Below, in pieces: positions 17,712 to 25,837 of a stretch of 29,861 bases of DNA. The notes beneath the pieces are model-generated. The model had not been told where the DNA came from and made no database searches. It saw nothing but the letters and a program-made list of their open reading frames with translations. Source of the stretch: an uncultured Gammaproteobacteria bacterium (GTDB taxonomy: Bacteria; Pseudomonadota; Gammaproteobacteria; Nitrosococcales; Methylophagaceae); contig CAJXPP010000003.1 in assembly GCA_913058195.1 (NCBI GenBank), forward strand, positions 1 through 29,861, read 5' to 3'. Positions within the stretch are counted from its first letter, which is position 1, and each line of letters starts with the position of its first letter. The position numbers and the translations under genes are program-made.

Positions 17712-17749
17712 AAAAAAAGCCGCATGGTGGTTGACCATACGGCTTTTTT
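17712..17749 (-). terminator. Intrinsic terminator after the cytochrome c4 gene
   Basis: AAAAAAGCCG pairs with CGGCTTTTTT, followed by a C/A mismatch and ATGGT/ACCAT around the loop GGTTG. On the minus strand the stem is followed by a run of T and starts 12 bases past the c4 stop codon. The symmetric A/T tracts would let it work in both directions. Confidence 0.88.
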
Positions 17750-17761
17750 GCAGTTTATAGA

Positions 17762-18370
17762 TTAATGCAATCCAGCAACATAGGCAGATACAGCTTTCAC
17801 TTCATCCTCTGTCATCTTGCCAGCAATGTCACGCATCATACTATTAGTATCATTACTACGTGTACCCGCAGAGAATGCATGCAGTTGTGCTTCAATATAA
17901 GCGCTATGCTGTCCCGCTAATGCTGGCCATTTTGCAGCAGGTACACCTGCGCCAGTAGGACCATGACATGCCATACAAGCAGGGAGACCCGTTTCCTTAT
18001 TACCAGCACGGAAAATTTGTTGTCCTGCTTCAACTAATTCTTTAGAAACTGCACCAGGAGTGGTTTTATTACTGGCATAATAAGCAGCTAAATCAGCCAT
18101 ATCTTGCTTGCTTAATGCCGCCACCATAGGTGCCATTACAGCATTACTTCGAGCGCCACTTTTAAATTCTTGTAATTGTTTAACTAGATAAGATTCGCCC
18201 TGACCAGCTAGTTTTGGAAATAGATTTGAAGGACTATTACCATCTGCACCATGACATGCAGCACATACTGCCGCCTTACCTTTTCCAGCTGAAGCATCGC
18301 CTGCAGCCATTGTCGATGTCGCAGTGACTATCGAGAAACACACCATTGTTGCCATAAACAATTTTTTCAT
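17762..18370 (-). CDS. Diheme cytochrome c4
   Basis: This is a periplasmic electron carrier, usually membrane-associated, that in relatives passes electrons from the bc1 complex to terminal oxidases. The 202-residue precursor has a signal peptide (residues 1-23, TMAAG region) and two homologous cytochrome domains with CAACH (36-40) and CMACH (132-136). Methionine-containing loops (NAVMAPMVAAL, NSMMRDIAGKM) can supply axial ligands. I start it at ATG 18370, with AGGA 7 bases upstream. An in-frame ATG at 18391 would add seven residues without a better ribosome-binding site. It diverges from engB and has its own terminator. Confidence 0.93.
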   Translation of the reverse strand: MKKLFMATMVCFSIVTATSTMAAGDASAGKGKAAVCAACHGADGNSPSNLFPKLAGQGESYLVKQLQEFKSGARSNAVMAPMVAALSKQDMADLAAYYASNKTTPGAVSKELVEAGQQIFRAGNKETGLPACMACHGPTGAGVPAAKWPALAGQHSAYIEAQLHAFSAGTRSNDTNSMMRDIAGKMTEDEVKAVSAYVAGLH

Positions 18371-18456
18371 TGTTATTCCTATAAAGAACATTCACTAAAC
18401 AAAACTCTGAATATGCTACTCTTATTCACGTATTTTTGCACCAAGAGCCCATCATA

Positions 18457-19098
18457 ATGTCACAAATTTATCGCCAAGCACATTACACAATAAGCGCTAC
18501 CCAACTATCTGAACTTCCACCTGACACGGGGATTGAAGTCGCATTTGCGGGTCGTTCTAATGCTGGAAAATCAAGCGCCATTAATACAATCACCGATCAA
18601 AAATCATTAGCGCGCATTAGTAAAACGCCAGGTCGAACGCAAATGATCAACTTCTTTGCGATAGATGAGCAACGTGCCTTAGTTGATTTACCCGGCTACG
18701 GCTACGCAAAAGTGCCTGAACAAATGAAAATTCGTTGGCAGCAAACACTAGGGAAATACCTCGAAACACGTAAAACATTGCAAGGTTTGATGTTAATGAT
18801 GGACATCCGTCATCCCCTTAAAGAATTCGACTTGCAAATGATTCTATGGGCTAACAAAGCTAATTTAGACGTTCATATTTTGCTCACAAAGTCCGACAAA
18901 TTGAAACACGGCGCTGCAATGGCAACCTTACATAAAGTTACTGCGGAACTGAAAAGTAAAAATTTGACAGCTTCCGCCCAACTGTTTTCATCGTTAAAAA
19001 GAACAGGTAAAGAAGAAGCGATTACGCAGCTTGATAAATGGTTTTTAGCTGATAATAATGAATCAAAAACCGAACAGGATATCGAACAGATCAGATAA
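18457..19098 (+). CDS. engB: Ribosome biogenesis GTP-binding protein EngB (YihA/YsxC)
   Basis: This is an essential small GTPase for large-subunit assembly. The 213-residue protein has the TRAFAC GTPase motifs: G1 GRSNAGKSS (32-40), the G2 region KTPGRTQ, G3 DLPGYGYA (77-84) and G4 TKSD (144-147). The start is ATG 18457, with GAG 9 bases upstream and the family-typical N-terminus (MSQIYRQAHYTISA). A TTG at 18436 opens the frame earlier but has no support. The SoxC-like gene begins 14 bases after its stop, so they may share a transcript, an unexpected pairing of function. Confidence 0.96.
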   Translation: MSQIYRQAHYTISATQLSELPPDTGIEVAFAGRSNAGKSSAINTITDQKSLARISKTPGRTQMINFFAIDEQRALVDLPGYGYAKVPEQMKIRWQQTLGKYLETRKTLQGLMLMMDIRHPLKEFDLQMILWANKANLDVHILLTKSDKLKHGAAMATLHKVTAELKSKNLTASAQLFSSLKRTGKEEAITQLDKWFLADNNESKTEQDIEQIR

Positions 19099-19112
19099 AT
19101 AAAGGAGCAATT

Positions 19113-20375
19113 ATGTCTGAAGATTCAACACAAAGTCGTCGCCAGTTTTTACAAAAAACAGCTTTAGGCGGGGCATTTGCAGGCTCTTTTAGTCTGCCTA
19201 TTCTTGCTAATGCAGACAAACTTGAACTTCCTGATAATTTGCCACACTGGATGCGTGTTCCAGGTGCTGATTTTAGCAATTACGGTCAGCCCTCTTCTCA
19301 TGAACAACAGATTATTCGCTGGATATCTGCAAATCCTGATGCGCTCGGTAATGGCGTATCTTGGACGCCCCTTCATGCTCTGCAAGGCACAATAACCCCA
19401 AATGGTCTGCATTTCGAGCGTCACCATAATGGTGTACCTCAGATAGATCCTACTCAACATATCCTGCTAATCGATGGCTTAGTCGATAGGCCACTAAGCT
19501 TTGATGTTAAAAGTTTGATGCGCTACCCCATGGTCTCGCGTACTTGCTTTATTGAGTGTGGCGGTAATAGTAATAGTGGCTGGCGCAGTAATCCTATTCA
19601 ATCACAAGCCGGTTATGCACATGGATTAGTCTCAAATGCCGAATGGACAGGTATTCCGCTTAAATTATTACTTGAAGAAGCAGGAATAAAACCTTCAGCA
19701 AAGTGGGTCATTGCTGAAGGAGCTGATGCTGCGGCATTAAACATTAGTATTCCAATTGAAAAACTGCTTGATGATGCCTTGCTCGCATTGTATCAAAATG
19801 GTGAACGTTTGCGCCCTGAAAATGGTTATCCAATGCGTTTAGTTCTGCCAGGTTGGGAGGGCGTTTTAAATGTTAAGTGGTTAAGGCAACTTCGCTTAAG
19901 CGAGCAACCAGCAATGACACGAGATGAAACCTCGCAATATACTGACCTGTTGGCTGATGGTAAAGCGCGTCAGTTTAGCTTTATTAATGAAGCTAAATCA
20001 CTGATCACCACACCTTCATTAGGTATGATGCTGCCAGATAACCCTGGAATTTATCAAATCTCTGGTCTAGCTTGGTCTGGACGAGGCAAAATAGCACGCG
20101 TTGAAATATCTACTGATGGTGGTGATTCATGGGTCGATGCAGAATTACAAGGCCCAATCCTTGATAAAGCCTTCACTCGTTTTAACTTAGCGTGGAAATG
20201 GCAAGGTGAATATGCCATTTTACAAAGTCGGGCAACTGATGATTCAGGCTATGTTCAACCAACTCGAGAAGCATTAATTACCAACCGAGGTAAACACGGG
20301 TTTTTCCACTACAATGCTATTATTAGTTGGGAAATTACTGAAGAAGGAGATATCAATCATGTTTATGGTTTTTAG
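19113..20375 (+). CDS. soxC: SoxC-like sulfite dehydrogenase, molybdopterin subunit
   Basis: This is a periplasmic sulfite-oxidase-family molybdoenzyme. Residues 9-24 form a twin-arginine signal (SRRQFLQKTALGGAFA), as needed for a folded, cofactor-loaded protein. The Mo-pterin domain spans about 85-290, with HHNGVPQIDPTQHILLIDGL, FIECGGNSNSGW (the likely molybdenum-ligand Cys149) and SNAEWTGIPLKLLL. The dimerisation domain follows at about 300-400 (AWSGRGKIARVEISTDGGDS). The family oxidises sulfite to sulfate, or in the Sox complex a protein-bound sulfane sulfur, passing electrons to a cytochrome c. AAGGAG lies 5 bases before the ATG. The cytochrome gene overlaps its 3' end by 17 bases. SorA-type naming is possible; I favour SoxC-like from the GVPxxDP and GLVxRP stretches. 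Confidence 0.85.
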   Translation: MSEDSTQSRRQFLQKTALGGAFAGSFSLPILANADKLELPDNLPHWMRVPGADFSNYGQPSSHEQQIIRWISANPDALGNGVSWTPLHALQGTITPNGLHFERHHNGVPQIDPTQHILLIDGLVDRPLSFDVKSLMRYPMVSRTCFIECGGNSNSGWRSNPIQSQAGYAHGLVSNAEWTGIPLKLLLEEAGIKPSAKWVIAEGADAAALNISIPIEKLLDDALLALYQNGERLRPENGYPMRLVLPGWEGVLNVKWLRQLRLSEQPAMTRDETSQYTDLLADGKARQFSFINEAKSLITTPSLGMMLPDNPGIYQISGLAWSGRGKIARVEISTDGGDSWVDAELQGPILDKAFTRFNLAWKWQGEYAILQSRATDDSGYVQPTREALITNRGKHGFFHYNAIISWEITEEGDINHVYGF

Positions 20376-20886
20376 AGCCAGTCTGCTTCTTTTATTATCA
20401 CAAGCCTGTTTTGCAGTAGACTCGCATCAACTACTAGGCAATGATGCTAACGAGCTCAGTCAACAATCACAATTTAATCTCACGATAACACCAGATGGTA
20501 AAGGCCTACCCGTTGGAAAAGGATCTGCAGCACAAGGAGCTAAGCTCTTTTATCAAAAATGTTCTTCTTGTCATGGACCAGGGGCAATTGGCGCCAGTGC
20601 AGAGCCATTAGTCGGGGAAGTTGGCTCACTAAATTCTACTTATCCAGAGAAAACCGTCAATAGTTACTGGCCCTATGCCACCTCCTTATTTGATTATATT
20701 CGCCGTGCAATGCCTATTAATGCTCCCTTTTCTTTAACGCCCGATCAGGTTTATTCATTGTCTGCCTATATTTTAAGCCAAGATGGTATAATCCCGATCG
20801 ATATAGAACTCAATGAAGAGTCTCTACCCAAGATAATAATGCCCAATCGAGATGGTTTTATTAGCTTCTACCCAGACAAAAACTAA
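20359..20886 (+). CDS. Monoheme c-type cytochrome, SoxD-like partner of sulfite dehydrogenase
   Basis: The 175-residue precursor has a signal peptide (1 to about 19, ending CFA) and one heme site CSSCH (68-72). The stretch NSYWPYATSLFDYIRRAMP (101-119) resembles the SoxD cytochrome segment, with Met118 a likely axial ligand. SoxD proteins are about twice as long and diheme, so this is a short monoheme form. ATG 20359 is chosen for its GGAG 9 bases upstream; an upstream ATG (20314) lies inside soxC and would bury the signal peptide. The overlap with soxC implies a translationally coupled enzyme-acceptor pair. Confidence 0.87.
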   Translation: MFMVFRASLLLLLSQACFAVDSHQLLGNDANELSQQSQFNLTITPDGKGLPVGKGSAAQGAKLFYQKCSSCHGPGAIGASAEPLVGEVGSLNSTYPEKTVNSYWPYATSLFDYIRRAMPINAPFSLTPDQVYSLSAYILSQDGIIPIDIELNEESLPKIIMPNRDGFISFYPDKN

Positions 20887-20919
20887 TTTTTATTTAACCT
20901 TAATACAGGCCCTCCTACT

Positions 20920-23418
20920 ATGAGCCCTCGCTATGCATGCACAGTGAATCCCAATGTCGACTTATATGACACTCCAGAACTAGGCATGGACAAACAGTCA
21001 CTAAAACATGACTTTAAAAGCTATTACGGCAACCATCTTGCTCAAGACAAGGGCTGTGCTTCTGGTCACTATTTATACAGTTCCATTGCACTCACATTAC
21101 GCGATCGTTTATTCGAACGCATGAAACACACAAAACACACTTATGCTGAGTCTAAATGTAAACAAGCATATTACCTGTCAATGGAATTTCTTATGGGCCG
21201 TGCCATGGGTAATGCAGCACTTAATTTAGGCTTGGAAGACACTGTAACAAAAGCCATGAATGACCTCGGTTTAAACTTTGAAGAACTAACTGAATTGGAA
21301 CATGATGCTGGACTTGGTAATGGTGGTCTAGGCCGTCTTGCTGCGTGTTTTATTGATAGCTGTGCCACACTTCAGTTGCCTGTAACAGGTTATGGTATTC
21401 GTTATGAATATGGCATGTTTCAGCAAAGTATAGATGATGGCAATCAAGTCGAGATGCCTGACCATTGGCTACGCGATGGAAACCCATGGGAACTTGAACG
21501 TCCCGAATTTACGCAAAATATTAAATTTGGTGGCCACACTGAATTCCATAAAAATAGCGATGGAAAAACACGTGTTCATTGGGTCAATACCAACGATGTA
21601 TTAGCCATTCCTTATGATATGCCTATCCCAGGTTACCAAAATGGCACTGTTAATAAACTGCGTCTATGGAAATCAGAAGCAACGGATGAATTCAACCTAG
21701 AAGATTTCAATGCAGGTTCATACACCGATGCCGTTGCAAGTAAAAACGAAGCTGAAAACATCAGCATGGTGCTATATCCAAATGACACCAGTGAGAACGG
21801 TAAAGAGTTACGTTTACGTCAGCAATACTTCCTTGCATCAGCAAGTTTGCAAGACATTCTTGATTATTGGGTCACTACACACAGCGAAAATTTCGACAAT
21901 TTTGCTGAGAAAAACTGTTTTCAATTGAATGATACGCATCCTACTGTTGCCGTTGCTGAATTAATGCGCCTATTGATGGATGAGCATTACCTTGAATGGG
22001 ATGCAGCTTGGAAAATAACCACAGAAACAATGGCCTACACAAACCACACCTTATTACCTGAAGCTCTTGAACGCTGGTCAGTGAATATGTTTGGTCGCTT
22101 ATTACCTCGTGTTTTAGAGATTATCTACGAAATTAATGCCCGTTTCTTAAGTGAAGTAGCACGCCGATGGCCTGGTGACAAAGATCGCCTAGCTCGTATG
22201 TCTATTATCGAAGAAGGACATCATCAGAATGTTCGTATGGCACACTTAGCCATTGTGGGTAGTTTCTCAGTTAACGGTGTTGCAGCATTACACTCCGAAC
22301 TGTTGAAAAAAGGCTTATTTAATGATTTCTATCAACTATGGCCTAAAAAATTCAATAACAAAACCAATGGTGTCACTCAACGACGTTGGATGGCCTGGTG
22401 TAACCCTGAGCTTAAGCAATTATTGTCCGAGACTATTGGCGATAAGTGGATTTCTGATCTTAGTCAGCTTAAAAAATTGGCACCCTATGCTGATAAGCCA
22501 GAATTTAAACAAAAATGGCATCAAGCTAAAAAGTCGAATAAACAACGTCTAGCCGATCTTGTTCAAAAAGCTTGTGGTATCACATTTAATACCGATGCCT
22601 TATTTGATATTCAGGTAAAACGTATTCATGAATACAAACGTCAACTTCTCAATGTATTACACGTTATTCATCTTTATGATCGTATTAAACGTGGTGATAC
22701 AGAAGGCTTAGCTAAACGTTGTGTTTTATTTGGTGGTAAAGCTGCGCCTGGTTATGCAATGGCAAAAGATATCATTAAGCTCATCAATAATGTGGGGGAT
22801 GTCATTAACTCCGACCCACAAATTGGCGACCAATTGAAAGTGGTATTTTTACCTAATTACCAAGTATCAGCAATGGAAATAATTTGTCCTGCAGCGGATC
22901 TATCTGAGCAAGTATCAACTGCAGGTAAAGAAGCTTCTGGTACTGGTAATATGAAATTCATGATGAATGGTGCTATCACTATCGGAACATTAGATGGTGC
23001 TAACATCGAAATTCTTGAAGAAGTAGGCGATGATAATTTCTTCTTATTTGGCTTGGATGAAAAAGAAGTCGAGCAACAGCGTATTAACTATAATCCTAGG
23101 GCGATCATCTCGCAAGATGAAGACCTAAAACGTGTTGTTAATCTGCTAGAAAGTGGTCACTTTAACCAAACTGAACCTAATCGCTTCGGAAATATCATCA
23201 ATGCATTCACAAGCCATAATGATCCTTGGATGACGATTGCTGATTTTCGTAGCTATATCGATGCTCAGTATCAAGCTGGCCTAGCCTATCAAGACCAACA
23301 GCGCTGGATATCGATGAGTATTCTGAACACGGCATATAGTGGAAAATTCTCTACTGACCGTACAATGGAAGAATACAATAATGAAATTTGGAAGCTAGAA
23401 AAAATCAATCCAAAATAA
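20920..23418 (+). CDS. glgP: Glycogen/starch/alpha-glucan phosphorylase
   Basis: This cytosolic GT35 enzyme releases glucose-1-phosphate from glycogen using phosphate. The 832 residues match the family length. Conserved stretches include YYLSMEFLMGRAMGNA, LGNGGLGRLAACF, NDTHPTVAVAELMRLL, NHTLLPEALERW, TNGVTQRRW and KRIHEYKRQLLN. The pyridoxal-phosphate signature EASGTGNMKFMMNGAITIGT carries the cofactor lysine at about 679. ATG 20920 has a poor ribosome-binding site. The gap to the cytochrome gene is only 33 bases with no terminator, so read-through is possible. No other glycogen genes are in the window. Confidence 0.97.
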   Translation: MSPRYACTVNPNVDLYDTPELGMDKQSLKHDFKSYYGNHLAQDKGCASGHYLYSSIALTLRDRLFERMKHTKHTYAESKCKQAYYLSMEFLMGRAMGNAALNLGLEDTVTKAMNDLGLNFEELTELEHDAGLGNGGLGRLAACFIDSCATLQLPVTGYGIRYEYGMFQQSIDDGNQVEMPDHWLRDGNPWELERPEFTQNIKFGGHTEFHKNSDGKTRVHWVNTNDVLAIPYDMPIPGYQNGTVNKLRLWKSEATDEFNLEDFNAGSYTDAVASKNEAENISMVLYPNDTSENGKELRLRQQYFLASASLQDILDYWVTTHSENFDNFAEKNCFQLNDTHPTVAVAELMRLLMDEHYLEWDAAWKITTETMAYTNHTLLPEALERWSVNMFGRLLPRVLEIIYEINARFLSEVARRWPGDKDRLARMSIIEEGHHQNVRMAHLAIVGSFSVNGVAALHSELLKKGLFNDFYQLWPKKFNNKTNGVTQRRWMAWCNPELKQLLSETIGDKWISDLSQLKKLAPYADKPEFKQKWHQAKKSNKQRLADLVQKACGITFNTDALFDIQVKRIHEYKRQLLNVLHVIHLYDRIKRGDTEGLAKRCVLFGGKAAPGYAMAKDIIKLINNVGDVINSDPQIGDQLKVVFLPNYQVSAMEIICPAADLSEQVSTAGKEASGTGNMKFMMNGAITIGTLDGANIEILEEVGDDNFFLFGLDEKEVEQQRINYNPRAIISQDEDLKRVVNLLESGHFNQTEPNRFGNIINAFTSHNDPWMTIADFRSYIDAQYQAGLAYQDQQRWISMSILNTAYSGKFSTDRTMEEYNNEIWKLEKINPK

Positions 23419-23430
23419 GTAGTAGTAAAT

Positions 23431-23469
23431 AAAAAGGGGACTAGTGAATTTTCACTAGTCCCCTTTTTT
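23431..23469. terminator. Bidirectional terminator between glgP and fhs
   Basis: GGGGACTAGTGA (23436-23447) pairs perfectly with TCACTAGTCCCC (23452-23463) around ATTT, flanked by five A and six T. It lies between two convergent stop codons and can serve both genes. Confidence 0.93.
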
Positions 23470-23488
23470 ATATCTATCAAAGTAAATG

Positions 23489-25159
23489 TTAGAAAAGCCC
23501 GCTAATCTCACCACCATCACTAATATCAATACGTTCACTAGCTGGTTGCTTAGGTAAGCCTGGCATAGTCATAATATCACCACATAACACCACCAAGAAC
23601 TCTGCTCCACGAGACAATCGCACATCACGAATGGTCAATGTATGACCTTGTGGTGCACCACGTAAACTAGGATCACTGCTAAATGAATACGGCGTTTTTG
23701 CCATACAAACAGGTACATGAGCATGAGTTTCGCTAAACAAAGCAATCTTAGCCAATACTTTCCTATCTGCAGTAACATCACTAGCACCATAAATCTTATT
23801 CGCGACAGCTGAAATTTTATCTACTAAAGGCAAGTCATCCTCGTAAAGGAACTGACAGCTTTTAGTATTTTCATTCAAGCTTGCCACAACAGCATGTGCT
23901 AATTCCTCAGCCCCAGCACCACCGTCTGCCCAATGTTTTGCAATAAAAGCTTCCGCGCCATATGCTTCAACTGTTGTTTTAACTAGATCAATCTCGGCAT
24001 CTGTATCTTGTAAAAAATGATTGATTGCTACAATACATTTCAAGCCAAATTGATCCTGCATATTGGAAAGGTGGCGTTTTAGATTATCCATTCCCTGTTC
24101 TAATGCAGTTAGGTTTTCAGTCGATAGGTCTTTAGTTTCAACTCCACCGTGATACTTCAATGCTCTTACAGTAGCAACTACAACCGCGATATCAGGTTTT
24201 ATGTCAGCTTTACGGCATTTAATATCAATAAACTTCTCTGCACCAAGATCAGCACCAAAGCCTGCCTCAGTCACGACATAATCACTTAATTTTAGTGCCA
24301 TTTTTGTTGCTATAACAGTATTGCAACCATGTGCAATATTGGCAAATGGTCCGCCATGAACGAAGGCAGGATTATTTTCTAAGGTTTGAACTAAATTTGG
24401 TTTAATTGCTTCTTTCAGAAGTGCTGTCATCGCACCATGAGCTTTCAGATCTTTGGCTAATCGAGCTGTTCCATCGACTGAATAGCCAATTAAAATATTA
24501 CCTAAACGCTGTTTCAATTCACTTAGAGAACTTGATAGACATAGGATTGCCATCACTTCCGAAGCAACTACAATGTCAAAACCATCCTCACGAGGGAATC
24601 CGTTTGCAGTACCGCCAAGGCCTATATTAATTTGTCTCAGCGCACGATCATTCATATCAAGCACACGTCCCCACGTGATTTTACGCACATCTAAGTTCAA
24701 ACTATTACCATGATGAATATGGTTATCAATCATCGCTGATAGTAAATTATGTGCTGCACTGATTGCGTGTAAATCACCGGTAAAATGAAGGTTAATATCT
24801 TCCATAGGCACAACCTGAGCATAACCACCACCAGCAGCGCCCCCCTTCATTCCAAAACAAGGTCCCATCGAAGGCTCGCGAACACATACCATCGACTTTT
24901 TACCAATACGGTTTAATGCATCACTCAAACCAATTGTTGTGGTCGTTTTACCTTCACCGGCAGGAGTCGGACTGACTGCTGTGACCAAGATAAGCTTCCC
25001 ATCAGGCTTATCTTCCAGCTCAGTCATCACATCCAATGATACTTTGGCTTTATAGTGACCATAAGGGTCAAGTTGAAGTGGGCTAAGGCCTAAACGCTGC
25101 TCAGCTAGCGGGATAATTTGTTTCATTGTTGCTTGCTGTGCAATTTCTATATCTGACAT
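23489..25159 (-). CDS. fhs: Formate-tetrahydrofolate ligase
   Basis: The enzyme makes 10-formyl-tetrahydrofolate from formate, ATP and tetrahydrofolate, linking formate to one-carbon anabolism. The 556 residues match the family. The ATP-binding signature TPAGEGKTTTTIGL is at 65-78, followed by REPSMGPCFGMKGGAAGGGY, FTGDLHAISAAHNLL and PFANIAHGCNT. In the C-terminal part AHVPVCMAKTPYSFS and LPKQPASERIDI are typical. Many gammaproteobacteria use the FolD/PurU route instead; Fhs is common in methylotrophs and anaerobes. It lies 69 bases downstream of ubiX in the same direction, with a probable promoter of its own. Confidence 0.97.
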   Translation of the reverse strand: MSDIEIAQQATMKQIIPLAEQRLGLSPLQLDPYGHYKAKVSLDVMTELEDKPDGKLILVTAVSPTPAGEGKTTTTIGLSDALNRIGKKSMVCVREPSMGPCFGMKGGAAGGGYAQVVPMEDINLHFTGDLHAISAAHNLLSAMIDNHIHHGNSLNLDVRKITWGRVLDMNDRALRQINIGLGGTANGFPREDGFDIVVASEVMAILCLSSSLSELKQRLGNILIGYSVDGTARLAKDLKAHGAMTALLKEAIKPNLVQTLENNPAFVHGGPFANIAHGCNTVIATKMALKLSDYVVTEAGFGADLGAEKFIDIKCRKADIKPDIAVVVATVRALKYHGGVETKDLSTENLTALEQGMDNLKRHLSNMQDQFGLKCIVAINHFLQDTDAEIDLVKTTVEAYGAEAFIAKHWADGGAGAEELAHAVVASLNENTKSCQFLYEDDLPLVDKISAVANKIYGASDVTADRKVLAKIALFSETHAHVPVCMAKTPYSFSSDPSLRGAPQGHTLTIRDVRLSRGAEFLVVLCGDIMTMPGLPKQPASERIDISDGGEISGLF

Positions 25160-25194
25160 AGCTTTAATTTCCCAAGCGAGTTTATTAACGGCTA

Positions 25195-25200
25195 ATTATA
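25195..25200 (-). promoter_or_regulatory. Candidate -10 box for fhs
   Basis: A perfect TATAAT on the minus strand (25200-25195) lies about 36 bases before the fhs start, in the ubiX-fhs gap. I see no good -35, so confidence is low. Transcription would start near 25188. Confidence 0.35.
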
Positions 25201-25228
25201 CGCAAATTATTAGGTAAGTGAGATGGAG

Positions 25229-25837
25229 TTATTCCCCCCAGCGAGGCTGAAGTTGATGCTCAATCTCTGCTTGGTCGAGTATTCGTGCGACAACAAAATC
25301 TACGATCTCAGATAATTGCGTTGGCTTATAATAAAAACCAGGATTAGGCGGTAAGATACACACGCCAAGTCGCGCTAGTTTGAGCATATTTTCTAAATGA
25401 ATGGCTGAAAATGGTGCCTCTCGTGGTACAAGGATCAGCTTTCGATTTTCTTTTAACATCACATCGGCAGCTCGGTTAATCAAATTATCACTACTACCCA
25501 CTGCAATAGAGGACAATGTTCCCATAGTACAAGGACATACAATCATCGTAGCCACTTTATGAGAACCACTCGCTAATGGTGAACTCCATTGTTGTTCGCC
25601 ATAAACCTTTAATAATTCAGGAGCACAATCAAACTTATCCACCAAATACTTATGAACATCACTTGCTCGTGCAGGTAATTTCCAATCCAGTTCATCTGAA
25701 AACACAATGCGTGCTGCAGCTGAAATCATTAGATGTACAGTAATACCCTGACCTAATAAAACATTAAGCAGACGTTGACTATATGGTGCACCTGAAGCGC
25801 CTGTTAGCGCTATAGAAATTTGTTTATTATCAGTCAT
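25229..25837 (-). CDS. ubiX: Flavin prenyltransferase UbiX
   Basis: UbiX prenylates FMN to make the prFMN cofactor used by the UbiD decarboxylase in ubiquinone synthesis. The 202-residue protein shows the flavoprotein start ALTGASGAPYSQRLL, the ISAAARIVF segment, the CPCTMGTLSSIAVGSSDNLI stretch, and VPREAPFSAIHLENMLKL near the C-terminus. Its ATG overlaps the mpl stop codon by one base (TAATG), so translation is coupled. mpl-ubiX adjacency is also seen in Pseudomonas. No ubiD is in the window. Confidence 0.96.
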   Translation of the reverse strand: MTDNKQISIALTGASGAPYSQRLLNVLLGQGITVHLMISAAARIVFSDELDWKLPARASDVHKYLVDKFDCAPELLKVYGEQQWSSPLASGSHKVATMIVCPCTMGTLSSIAVGSSDNLINRAADVMLKENRKLILVPREAPFSAIHLENMLKLARLGVCILPPNPGFYYKPTQLSEIVDFVVARILDQAEIEHQLQPRWGE

